DNA from: Auanema rhodensis
Taxonomy: Eukaryota; Nematoda; Chromadorea; Rhabditida; Rhabditidae
Direction: 5' to 3'
DNA length: 64,000 nucleotides
NCBI GenBank assembly: GCA_964057225.1
Contig: OZ059895.1
Coordinates: 3,844,001 to 3,908,000, forward strand
A model generated the notes under the pieces. That model was not told the origin of the DNA. It saw only the letters and a program-made list of their open reading frames with translations, and searched no databases. Below are positions 24,759 through 37,430 of the stretch, piece after piece. How positions within the stretch are numbered: position 1 is the first letter of the stretch; the number at the start of each line of letters is the position of its first letter. Position numbers and translations under genes: made by a program.

Positions 24759-27069
24759 CCTTAAATAATGAACTGACCGACTAATCAGACATGGATCTTT
24801 CCAAGTTCTGTTGCTTGAACGGATGTTTTCCTACGTAGGCTAGTAAAACATGCCCTTCAAAGCATCAGAACATGTGACCACATTCCAATTTTTTTGTATC
24901 TATCTTGTAAAGATAGTAATATATCATATGTTGAACACTATGTTGGAAAGATTTTAATTCAGATTTTTTCAACTTTCACTCAGTTTGTTTTCTAAACTTT
25001 GATTGAGAACCTTGAGTTTTGTACACCCATAAATTATACGCAGCACAGGTTACCTTTAAATAATGAACTGACCGACTAATCAGACATGGATCTTTCCTAG
25101 TTCTGTTGCTTGAATGGATGTTTTCCTACGTAGGCTAGTAAAACATGCCCTTCAAAGCATCAGAACATGTGATCACATTCCAATTTTTTTGTATCTATCT
25201 TGTAAAGATAGTAATAAACTTTGATTTTTGTACACCCATAAATTATACGCAGCACAGGTTACCCTTAAATAATGAACTGACCGACTAATCAGACATGGAT
25301 CTTTCCAAGTTCTGTTGCTTGAACGGATGTTTTCCTACGTAGGCTAGTAAAACATGCCCTTCAAAGCATCAGAACATGTGACCACATTCCAATTTTTTTG
25401 TATCTATCTTGTAAAGATAGTAATATATCATATGTTGAACACTATGTTGGAAAGATTTTAATTCAGATTTTTTCAACTTTCACTCAGTTTGTTTTCTAAA
25501 CTTTGATTGAGAACCTTGAGTTTTGTACACCCATAAATTATACGCAGCACAGGTTACCCTTAAATAATGAACTGACCGACTAATCAGACATGGATCTTCC
25601 CAAGTTCTGTTGCTTGAATGGATGTTTTCCTACGTAGGCTAGTAAAACATGCCTTTCAAAGCATCAGAACATGTGATCACATTCCAATTTTTTTGTATCT
25701 ATCTTGTAAAAATAGTAATAAACTTTGATTTTTGTACACCCATAAATTATACGCAGCACAGGTTACCCTTAAATAATGAACTGACCGACTAATCAGACAT
25801 GGATCTTTCCAAGTTCTGTTGCTTGAACGGATGTTTTCCTACGTAGGCTAGTAAAACATGCCCTTCAAAGCATCAGAACATGTGACCACATTCCAATTTT
25901 TTTGTATCTATCTTGTAAAGATAGTAATATATCATATGTTGAACACTAAGTTGGAAAGATTTTAATTCAGATTTTTTCAACTTTCACTCAGTTTGTTTTC
26001 TAAACTTTGATTAAGAACCTTGTTGTTTGTACACCCATAAAATATACGCAGCACAGGTTACCCTTAAATAATGAACTGACCGACTAATCAGACATGGATC
26101 TTTCCTAGTTCTGTTGCTTGAATGGATGTTTTCCTACGTAGGCTAGTAAAACATGCCCTTCAAAGCATCAGAACATGTGATCACATTCCAATTTTTTTGT
26201 ATCTATCTTGTAAAGATAGTAATAAACTTTGATTTTTGTACACCCATAAATTATACGCAGCACAGGTTACCCTTAAATAATGAACTGACCGACTAATCAG
26301 ACATGGATCTTTCCAAGTTCTGTTGCTTGAACGGATGTTTTCCTACGTAGGCTAGTAAAACATGCCCTTCAAAGCATCAGAACATGTGACCACATTCCAA
26401 TTTTTTTGTATCTATCTTGTAAAGATAGTAATATATCATATGTTGAACACTAAGTTGGAAAGATTTTAATTCAGATTTTTTCAACTTTCACTCAGTTTGT
26501 TTTCTAAACTTTGATTAAGAACCTTGTTGTTTGTACACCCATAAAATATACGCAGCACAGGTTACCCTTAAATAATGAACTGACCGACTAATCAGACATG
26601 GATCTTTCCTAGTTCTGTTGCTTGAATGGATGTTTTCCTACGTAGGCTAGTAAAACATGCCCTTCAAAGCATCAGAACATGTGATCACATTCCAATTTTT
26701 TTGTATCTATCTTGTAAAGATAGTAATAAACTTTGATTTTTGTACACCCATAAATTATACGCAGCACAGGTTACCCTTAAATAATGAACTGACCGACTAA
26801 TCAGACATGGATCTTTCCAAGTTCTGTTGCTTGAACGGATGTTTTCCTACGTAGGCTAGTAAAACATGCCCTTCAAAGCATCAGAACATGTGACCACATT
26901 CCAATTTTTTTGTATCTATCTTGTAAAGATAGTAATATATCATATGTTGAACACTATGTTGGAAAGATTTTAATTCAGATTTTTTCAACTTTCACTCAGT
27001 TTGTTTTCTAAACTTTGATTGAGAACCTTGAGTTTTGTACACCCATAAATTATACGCAGCACAGGTTAC
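24759..27069 (+). repeat. Alternating 295/209 dimer tract
   Basis: Nine monomers alternate strictly long-short (five of 295 bp, four of 209 bp), a 504-bp dimer period. The long ones are A type, either the ACTATGTTGG/GATTGAG/GAGTTTTG sub-variant or the ACTAAGTTGG/GTTGTTTG sub-variant. From 24759 to 35293 no 294-bp monomer occurs, a sharp change from the left part. Confidence 0.92.
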
Positions 27070-29503
27070 CCTTAAATAATGAACTGACCGACTAATCAGA
27101 CATGGATCTTCCCAAGTTCTGTTGCTTGAATGGATGTTTTCCTACGTAGGCTAGTAAAACATGCCCTTCAAAGCATCAGAACATGTGATCACATTCCAAT
27201 TTTTTTGTATCTATCTTGTAAAGATAGTTATAAACTTTGATTTTTGTACACCCATAAATTATACGCAGCACAGGTTACCCTTAAATAATGAACTGACCGA
27301 CTAATCAGACATGGATCTTTCCTAGTTCTGTTGCTTGAATGGATGTTTTCCAACGTAGGCTAGTAAAACATGCCCTTCAAAGCATCAGAACATGTGATCA
27401 CATTCCAATTTTTTTGTATCTATCTTGTAAAGATAGTAATAAACTTTGATTTTTGTACACCCATAAATTATACGCAGCACAGGTTACCCTTAAATAATGA
27501 ACTGACCGACTAATCAGACATGGATCTTTCCTAGTTCTGTTGCTTGAATGGATGTTTTCCTACGTAGGCTAGTAAAACATGCCCTTCAAAGCATCAGAAC
27601 ATGTGACCACATTCCAATTTTTTTGTATCTATCTTGTAAAGATAGTAATATATCTTATGTTGAACACTAAGTTGGAAAGATTTTAATTCAGATTTTTTCA
27701 ACTTTCACTCAGTTTGTTTTCTAAACTTTGATTAAGAACCTTGTTGTTTGTACACCCATAAAATATACGCAGCACAGGTTACCCTTAAATAATGAACTGA
27801 CCGACTAATCAGACATGGATCTTTCCTAGTTCTGTTGCTTGAATGGATGTTTTCCTACGTAGGCTAGTAAAACATGCCCTTCAAAGCATCAGAACATGTG
27901 ATCACATTCCAATTTTTTTGTATCTATCTTGTAAAGATAGTAATAAACTTTGATTTTTGTACACCCATAAATTATACGCAGCACAGGTTACCCTTAGATA
28001 ATGAACTGACCGACTAATCAGACATGGATCTTTCCAAGTTCTGTTGCTTGAACGGATGTTTTCCTACGTAGGCTAGTAAAACATGCCCTTCAAAGCATCA
28101 GAACATGTGACCACATTCCAATTTTTTTGTATCTATCTTGTAAAGATAGTAATATATCATATGTTGAACACTAAGTTGGAAAGATTTTAATTCAGATTTT
28201 TTCAACTTTCACTCAGTTTGTTTTCTAAACTTTGATTGAGAACCTTGAGTTTTGTACACCCATAAATTATACGCAGCACAGGTTACCCTTAAATAATGAA
28301 CTGACCGACTAATCAGACATGGATCTTCCCAAGTTCTGTTGCTTGAATGGATGTTTTCCTACGTAGGCTAGTAAAACATGCCCTTCAAAGCATCAGAACA
28401 TGTGATCACATTCCAATTTTTTTGTATCTATCTTGTAAAGATAGTTATAAACTTTGATTTTTGTACACCCATAAATTATACGCAGCACAGGTTACCCTTA
28501 AATAATGAACTGACCGACTAATCAGACATGGATCTTTCCTAGTTCTGTTGCTTGAATGGATGTTTTCCAACGTAGGCTAGTAAAACATGCCCTTCAAAGC
28601 ATCAGAACATGTGATCACATTCCAATTTTTTTGTATCTATCTTGTAAAGATAGTAATAAACTTTGATTTTTGTACACCCATAAATTATACGCAGCACAGG
28701 TTACCCTTAAATAATGAACTGACCGACTAATCAGACATGGATCTTTCCTAGTTCTGTTGCTTGAATGGATGTTTTCCTACGTAGGCTAGTAAAACATGCC
28801 CTTCAAAGCATCAGAACATGTGACCACATTCCAATTTTTTTGTATCTATCTTGTAAAGATAGTAATATATCTTATGTTGAACACTAAGTTGGAAAGATTT
28901 TAATTCAGATTTTTTCAACTTTCACTCAGTTTGTTTTCTAAACTTTGATTAAGAACCTTGTTGTTTGTACACCCATAAAATATACGCAGCACAGGTTACC
29001 CTTAAATAATGAACTGACCGACTAATCAGACATGGATCTTTCCTAGTTCTGTTGCTTGAATGGATGTTTTCCTACGTAGGCTAGTAAAACATGCCCTTCA
29101 AAGCATCAGAACATGTGATCACATTCCAATTTTTTTGTATCTATCTTGTAAAGATAGTAATAAACTTTGATTTTTGTACACCCATAAATTATACGCAGCA
29201 CAGGTTACCCTTAAATAATGAACTGACCGACTAATCAGACATGGATCTTTCCAAGTTCTGTTGCTTGAACGGATGTTTTCCTACGTAGGCTAGTAAAACA
29301 TGCCCTTCAAAGCATCAGAACATGTGACCACATTCCAATTTTTTTGTATCTATCTTGTAAAGATAGTAATATATCATATGTTGAACACTAAGTTGGAAAG
29401 ATTTTAATTCAGATTTTTTCAACTTTCACTCAGTTTGTTTTCTAAACTTTGATTAAGAACCTTGTTGTTTGTACACCCATAAAATATACGCAGCACAGGT
29501 TAC
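27070..29503 (+). repeat. 1217-bp five-monomer tandem duplication
   Basis: Copies are 27070-28286 and 28287-29503: C short with GATAGTTATAAAC, CCAACG short, T 295 bp with ATATCTTATG and ACTAAG, T short, A 295 bp. The private GTTATA change at 27227 and 28444 fixes the offset at 1217. A third copy of the same five monomers lies at 33155-34371. The fifth monomer of the first copy differs by ending GATTGAG/GAGTTTTG and by starting CCTTAGATAATG. Confidence 0.9.
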
Positions 29504-32500
29504 CCTTAAATAATGAACTGACCGACTAATCAGACATGGATCTTTCCTAGTTCTGTTGCTTGAATGGATGTTTTCCTACGTAGGCTAGTAAAACATGCCC
29601 TTCAAAGCATCAGAACATGTGATCACATTCCAATTTTTTTGTATCTATCTTGTAAAGATAGTAATAAACTTTGATTTTTGTACACCCATAAATTATACGC
29701 AGCACAGGTTACCCTTAAATAATGAACTGACCGACTAATCAGACATGGATCTTTCCAAGTTCTGTTGCTTGAACGGATGTTTTCCTACGTAGGCTAGTAA
29801 AACATGCCCTTCAAAGCATCAGAACATGTGACCACATTCCAATTTTTTTGTATCTATCTTGTAAAGATAGTAATATATCATATGTTGAACACTAAGTTGG
29901 AAAGATTTTAATTCAGATTTTTTCAACTTTCACTCAGTTTGTTTTCTAAACTTTGATTAAGAACCTTGTTGTTTGTACACCCATAAAATATACGCAGCAC
30001 AGGTTACCCTTAAATAATGAACTGACCGACTAATCAGACATGGATCTTCCCAAGTTCTGTTGCTTGAATGGATGTTTTCCTACGTAGGCTAGTAAAACAT
30101 GCCCTTCAAAGCATCAGAACATGTGATCACATTCCAATTTTTTTGTATCTATCTTGTAAAGATAGTAATAAACTTTGATTTTTGTACACCCATAAATTAT
30201 ACGCAGCACAGGTTACCCTTAAATAATGAACTGACCGACTAATCAGACATGGATCTTTCCAAGTTCTGTTGCTTGAACGGATGTTTTCCTACGTAGGCTA
30301 GTAAAACATGCCCTTCAAAGCATCAGAACATGTGACCACATTCCAATTTTTTTGTATCTATCTTGTAAAGATAGTAATATATCATATGTTGAACACTATG
30401 TTGGAAAGATTTTAATTCAGATTTTTTCAACTTTCACTCAGTTTGTTTTCTAAACTTTGATTGAGAACCTTGAGTTTTGTACACCCATAAATTATACGCA
30501 GCACAGGTTACCCTTAAATAATGAACTGACCGACTAATCAGACATGGATCTTCCCAAGTTCTGTTGCTTGAATGGATGTTTTCCTACGTAGGCTAGTAAA
30601 ACATGCCCTTCAAAGCATCAGAACATGTGATCACATTCCAATTTTTTTGTATCTATCTTGTAAAGATAGTAATAAACTTTGATTTTTGTACACCCATAAA
30701 TTATACGCAGCACAGGTTACCCTTAAATAATGAACTGACCGACTAATCAGACATGGATCTTTCCTAGTTCTGTTGCTTGAATGGATGTTTTCCAACGTAG
30801 GCTAGTAAAACATGCCCTTCAAAGCATCAGAACATGTGATCACATTCCAATATTTTTGTATCTATCTTGTAAAGATAGTAATATATCATATGTTGAACAC
30901 TATGTTGGAAAGATTTTAATTCAGATTTTTTCAACTTTCACTCAGTTTGTTTTCTAAACTTTGATTAAGAACCTTGTTGTTTGTACACCCATAAAATATA
31001 CGCAGCACAGGTTACCCTTAAATAATGAACTGACCGACTAATCAGACATGGATCTTTCCTAGTTCTGTTGCTTGAATGGATGTTTTCCTACGTAGGCTAG
31101 TAAAACATGCCCTTCAAAGCATCAGAACATGTGATCACATTCCAATTTTTTTGTATCTATCTTGTAAAGATAGTAATAAACTTTGATTTTTGTACACCCA
31201 TAAATTATACGCAGCACAGGTTACCCTTAAATAATGAACTGACCGACTAATCAGACATGGATCTTTCCAAGTTCTGTTGCTTGAACGGATGTTTTCCTAC
31301 GTAGGCTAGTAAAACATGCCCTTCAAAGCATCAGAACATGTGACCACATTCCAATTTTTTTGTATCTATCTTGTAAAGATAGTAATATATCATATGTTGA
31401 ACACTAAGTTGGAAAGATTTTAATTCAGATTTTTTCAACTTTCACTCAGTTTGTTTTCTAAACTTTGATTAAGAACCTTGTTGTTTGTACACCCATAAAA
31501 TATACGCAGCACAGGTTACCCTTAAATAATGAACTGACCGACTAATCAGACATGGATCTTTCCTAGTTCTGTTGCTTGAATGGATGTTTTCCTACGTAGG
31601 CTAGTAAAACATGCCCTTCAAAGCATCAGAACATGTGATCACATTCCAATTTTTTTGTATCTATCTTGTAAAGATAGTAATAAACTTTGATTTTTGTACA
31701 CCCATAAATTATACGCAGCACAGGTTACCCTTAAATAATGAACTGACCGACTAATCAGACATGGATCTTTCCAAGTTCTGTTGCTTGAACGGATGTTTTC
31801 CTACGTAGGCTAGTAAAACATGCCCTTCAAAGCATCAGAACATGTGACCACATTCCAATTTTTTTGTATCTATCTTGTAAAGATAGTAATATATCATATG
31901 TTGAACACTAAGTTGGAAAGATTTTAATTCAGATTTTTTCAACTTTCACTCAGTTTGTTTTCTAAACTTTGATTAAGAACCTTGTTGTTTGTACACCCAT
32001 AAAATATACGCAGCACAGGTTACCCTTAAATAATGAACTGACCGACTAATCAGACATGGATCTTCCCAAGTTCTGTTGCTTGAATGGATGTTTTCCTACG
32101 TAGGCTAGTAAAACATGCCCTTCAAAGCATCAGAACATGTGATCACATTCCAATTTTTTTGTATCTATCTTGTAAAGATAGTAATAAACTTTGATTTTTG
32201 TACACCCATAAATTATACGCAGCACAGGTTACCCTTAAATAATGAACTGACCGACTAATCAGACATGGATCTTTCCAAGTTCTGTTGCTTGAACGGATGT
32301 TTTCCTACGTAGGCTAGTAAAACATGCCCTTCAAAGCATCAGAACATGTGACCACATTCCAATTTTTTTGTATCTATCTTGTAAAGATAGTAATATATCA
32401 TATGTTGAACACTATGTTGGAAAGATTTTAATTCAGATTTTTTCAACTTTCACTCAGTTTGTTTTCTAAACTTTGATTGAGAACCTTGAGTTTTGTACAC

Positions 32501-32736
32501 CCATAAATTATACGCAGCACAGGTTACCCTTAAATAATGAACTGACCGACTAATCAGACATGGATCTTCCCAAGTTCTGTTGCTTGAATGGATGTTTTCC
32601 TACGTAGGCTAGTAAAACATGCCCTTCAAAGCATCAGAACATGTGATCACATTCCAATTTTTTTGTATCTATCTTGTAAAGATAGTAATAAACTTTGATT
32701 TTTGTACACCCATAAATTATACGCAGCACAGGTTAC
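29000..32736 (+). repeat. 2016-bp repeat of a seven-monomer motif
   Basis: Bases 29000-30720 and 31016-32736 (1721 bp each) have the same order: T short, A long, T short, A long, C short, A long with GATTGAG/GAGTTTTG, C short. The offset is 2016 bp, four dimer lengths. The intervening monomer 30721-31015 is a CCAACG type joined to a 295-type 3' end, with ATATTTTTG interrupting its T run. The same heptamer recurs at 40034-41754 and 53462-55182, so it is a common building block of the right half. Confidence 0.88.
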
Positions 32737-33572
32737 CCTTAAATAATGAACTGACCGACTAATCAGACATGGATCTTTCCTAGTTCTGTTGCTTGAATGG
32801 ATGTTTTCCAACGTAGGCTAGTAAAACATGCCCTTCAAAGCATCAGAACATGTGATCACATTCCAATTTTTTTGTATCTATCTTGTAAAGATAGTAATAA
32901 ACTTTGATTTTTGTACACCCATAAATTATACGCAGCACAGGTTACCCTTAAATAATGAACTGACCGACTAATCAGACATGGATCTTTCCTAGTTCTGTTG
33001 CTTGAATGGATGTTTTCCAACGTAGGCTAGTAAAACATGCCCTTCAAAGCATCAGAACATGTGATCACATTCCAATTTTTTTGTATCTATCTTGTAAAGA
33101 TAGTAATAAACTTTGATTTTTGTACACCCATAAATTATACGCAGCACAGGTTACCCTTAAATAATGAACTGACCGACTAATCAGACATGGATCTTCCCAA
33201 GTTCTGTTGCTTGAATGGATGTTTTCCTACGTAGGCTAGTAAAACATGCCCTTCAAAGCATCAGAACATGTGATCACATTCCAATTTTTTTGTATCTATC
33301 TTGTAAAGATAGTTATAAACTTTGATTTTTGTACACCCATAAATTATACGCAGCACAGGTTACCCTTAAATAATGAACTGACCGACTAATCAGACATGGA
33401 TCTTTCCTAGTTCTGTTGCTTGAATGGATGTTTTCCAACGTAGGCTAGTAAAACATGCCCTTCAAAGCATCAGAACATGTGATCACATTCCAATTTTTTT
33501 GTATCTATCTTGTAAAGATAGTAATAAACTTTGATTTTTGTACACCCATAAATTATACGCAGCACAGGTTAC
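32528..33572 (+). repeat. Run of five consecutive short monomers
   Basis: Five 209-bp monomers follow one another: C short, CCAACG short, CCAACG short, C short with GTTATA, CCAACG short. Most of the right half alternates long and short, so this run breaks the rhythm and looks like a joint between separately duplicated blocks. Confidence 0.9.
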
Positions 33573-34371
33573 CCTTAAATAATGAACTGACCGACTAATC
33601 AGACATGGATCTTTCCTAGTTCTGTTGCTTGAATGGATGTTTTCCTACGTAGGCTAGTAAAACATGCCCTTCAAAGCATCAGAACATGTGACCACATTCC
33701 AATTTTTTTGTATCTATCTTGTAAAGATAGTAATATATCTTATGTTGAACACTAAGTTGGAAAGATTTTAATTCAGATTTTTTCAACTTTCACTCAGTTT
33801 GTTTTCTAAACTTTGATTAAGAACCTTGTTGTTTGTACACCCATAAAATATGCGCAGCACAGGTTACCCTTAAATAATGAACTGACCGACTAATCAGACA
33901 TGGATCTTTCCTAGTTCTGTTGCTTGAATGGATGTTTTCCTACGTAGGCTAGTAAAACATGCCCTTCAAAGCATCAGAACATGTGATCACATTCCAATTT
34001 TTTTGTATCTATCTTGTAAAGATAGTAATAAACTTTGATTTTTGTACACCCATAAATTATACGCAGCACAGGTTACCCTTAAATAATGAACTGACCGACT
34101 AATCAGACATGGATCTTTCCAAGTTCTGTTGCTTGAACGGATGTTTTCCTACGTAGGCTAGTAAAACATGCCCTTCAAAGCATCAGAACATGTGACCACA
34201 TTCCAATTTTTTTGTATCTATCTTGTAAAGATAGTAATATATCATATGTTGAACACTAAGTTGGAAAGATTTTAATTCAGATTTTTTCAACTTTCACTCA
34301 GTTTGTTTTCTAAACTTTGATTAAGAACCTTGTTGTTTGTACACCCATAAAATATACGCAGCACAGGTTAC
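33155..34371 (+). repeat. Third copy of the 1217-bp five-monomer unit
   Basis: The monomer order and the diagnostic GTTATA (33312) and ATATCTTATG changes match 27070-28286 and 28287-29503, the latter at an offset of 4868 bp. The long monomer at 33573 has a private ATATGCGC in place of ATATACGC. Confidence 0.87.
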
Positions 34372-35293
34372 CCTTAAATAATGAACTGACCGACTAATCA
34401 GACATGGATCTTTCCAAGTTCTGTTGCTTGAACGGATGTTTTCCTACGTAGGCTAGTAAAACATGCCCTTCAAAGCATCAGAACATGTGACCACATTCCA
34501 ATTTTTTTGTATCTATCTTGTAAAGATAGTAATATATCATATGTTGAACACTAAGTTGGAAAGATTTTAATTCAGATTTTTTCAACTTTCACTCAGTTTG
34601 TTTTCTAAACTTTGATTAAGAACCTTGTTGTTTGTACACCCATAAAATATACGCAGCACAGGTTACCCTTAAATAATGAACTGACCGACTAATCAGACAT
34701 GGATCTTCCCAAGTTCTGTTGCTTGAATGGATGTTTTCCTACGTAGGCTAGTAAAACATGCCCTTCAAAGCATCAGAACATGTGATCACATTCCAATTTT
34801 TTTGTATCTATCTTGTAAAGATAGTAATAAACTTTGATTTTTGTACACCCATAAATTATACGCAGCACAGGTTACCCTTAAATAATGAACTGACCGACTA
34901 ATCAGACATGGATCTTTCCTAGTTCTGTTGCTTGAATGGATGTTTTCCAACGTAGGCTAGTAAAACATGCCCTTCAAAGCATCAGAACATGTGATCACAT
35001 TCCAATTTTTTTGTATCTATCTTGTAAAGATAGTAATAAACTTTGATTTTTGTACACCCATAAATTATACGCAGCACAGGTTACCCTTAAATAAAGAACT
35101 GACCGACTAATCAGACATGGATCTTTCCTAGTTCTGTTGCTTGAATGGATGTTTTCCAACGTAGGCTAGTAAAACATGCCCTTCAAAGCATCAGAACATG
35201 TGATCACATTCCAATTTTTTTGTATCTATCTTGTAAAGATAGTAATAAACTTTGATTTTTGTACACCCATAAATTATACGCAGCACAGGTTAC
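34372..35293 (+). repeat. Joint region: extra A-long monomer and three shorts
   Basis: The A-type 295-bp monomer here directly follows another A-type 295-bp monomer (34077-34371), so the dimer rhythm is broken. Then come a C short and two CCAACG shorts, the second starting CCTTAAATAAAG. It ends where 294-bp monomers reappear. Confidence 0.85.
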
Positions 35294-37430
35294 CCTTAAA
35301 TAATGAACTGACCGACTAATCAGACATGGATCTTTCCTAGTTCTGTTGCTTGAATGGATGTTTTCCTACGTAGGCTAGTAAAACATGCCCTTCAAAGCAT
35401 CAGAACATGTGATCACATTCCAATTTTTTTGTATCTATCTTGTAAAGATAGTAATATATCATATGTTGAACACTATGTTGGAAAGATTTTAATTCAGATT
35501 TTCTAACTTTTAATCAGTTTGTTTTTTAAACTTTGATTAAGAACTTTGATTTTTGTACACCCATAAATTATACGCAGCACAGGTTACCCTTAAATAATGA
35601 ACTGACCAACTAATCAGACATGGTTCTTTCCTAGTTCTGTTGCTTGAATGGATGTTTTCCTACGTAGGCTAGTAAAACATGCCCTTCAAAGCATCAGAAC
35701 ATGTGATCACATTCCAATTTTTTTGTATCTATCTTGTAAAGATAGTAATAAACTTTGATTTTTGTACACCCATAAATTATACGCAGCACAGGTTACCCTT
35801 AAATAATGAACTGACCGACTAATCAGACATGGATCTTTCCAAGTTCTGTTGCTTGAACGGATGTTTTCCTACGTAGGCTAGTAAAACATGCCCTTCAAAG
35901 CATCAGAACATGTGACCACATTCCAATTTTTTTGTATCTATCTTGTAAAGATAGTAATAAACTTTGATTTTTGTACACCCATAAATTATACGCAGCACAG
36001 GTTACCCTTAAATAATGAACTGACCGACTAATCAGACATGGATCTTTCCTAGTTCTGTTGCTTGAATGGATGTTTTCCAACGTAGGCTAGTAAAACATGC
36101 CCTTCAAAGCATCAGAACATGTGATCACATTCCAATTTTTTTGTATCTATCTTGTAAAGATAGTAATAAACTTTGATTTTTGTACACCCATAAATTATAC
36201 GCAGCACAGGTTACCCTTAAATAATGAACTGACCGACTAATCAGACATGGATCTTTCCTAGTTCTGTTGCTTGAATGGATGTTTTCCAACGTAGGCTAGT
36301 AAAACATGCCCTTCAAAGCATCAGAACATGTGATCACATTCCAATTTTTTTGTATCTATCTTGTAAAGATAGTAATAAACTTTGATTTTTGTACACCCAT
36401 AAATTATACGCAGCACAGGTTACCCTTAAATAATGAACTGACCGACTAATCAGACATGGATCTTTCCTAGTTCTGTTGCTTGAATGGATGTTTTCCTACG
36501 TAGGCTAGTAAAACATGCCCTTCAAAGCATCAGAACATGTGATCACATTCCAATTTTTTTGTATCTATCTTGTAAAGATAGTAATATATCATATGTTGAA
36601 CACTATGTTGGAAAGATTTTAATTCAGATTTTCTAACTTTTAATCAGTTTGTTTTTTAAACTTTGATTAAGAACTTTGATTTTTGTACACCCATAAATTA
36701 TACGCAGCACAGGTTACCCTTAAATAATGAACTGACCAACTAATCAGACATGGTTCTTTCCTAGTTCTGTTGCTTGAATGGATGTTTTCCTACGTAGGCT
36801 AGTAAAACATGCCCTTCAAAGCATCAGAACATGTGATCACATTCCAATTTTTTTGTATCTATCTTGTAAAGATAGTAATAAACTTTGATTTTTGTACACC
36901 CATAAATTATACGCAGCACAGGTTACCCTTAAATAATGAACTGACCGACTAATCAGACATGGATCTTTCCAAGTTCTGTTGCTTGAACGGATGTTTTCCT
37001 ACGTAGGCTAGTAAAACATGCCCTTCAAAGCATCAGAACATGTGACCACATTCCAATTTTTTTGTATCTATCTTGTAAAGATAGTAATAAACTTTGATTT
37101 TTGTACACCCATAAATTATACGCAGCACAGGTTACCCTTAAATAATGAACTGACCGACTAATCAGACATGGATCTTTCCTAGTTCTGTTGCTTGAATGGA
37201 TGTTTTCCAACGTAGGCTAGTAAAACATGCCCTTCAAAGCATCAGAACATGTGATCACATTCCAATTTTTTTGTATCTATCTTGTAAAGATAGTAATATA
37301 TCATATGTTGAACACTATGTTGGAAAGATTTTAATTCAGATTTTTTCAACTTTCACTCAGTTTGTTTTCTAAACTTTGATTAAGAACCTTGTTGTTTGTA
37401 CACCCATAAAATATACGCAGCACAGGTTAC
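35294..37430 (+). repeat. 1130-bp duplication with A-type short monomers
   Basis: Bases 35294-36423 (one 294-bp and four 209-bp monomers) are followed by a second copy from 36424 that ends in a long instead of a short CCAACG monomer (37136-37430). The marker monomer, with GACCAACTAATC and ATGGTTCTTTCC, lies at 35588 and 36718, and again at 48048. Next to it is an A-type monomer with C62 and C120 that is short (35797, 36927, 48257), a rare mosaic of the A 5' half and the short 3' half. Confidence 0.9.

Noticed and set aside
35895-36080. Minus-strand 61-codon open frame, repeated identically at 37025-37210 and 48355-48540.
   Set aside because: It begins at TTG, not ATG, and lies wholly within satellite monomers. 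It opens only where a CCAACG monomer follows an A-type short with C120: CCTACG would give an in-frame TAG at the start, and T120 gives an earlier TGA. No domain is recognisable. The three copies come from block duplication, not protein conservation.
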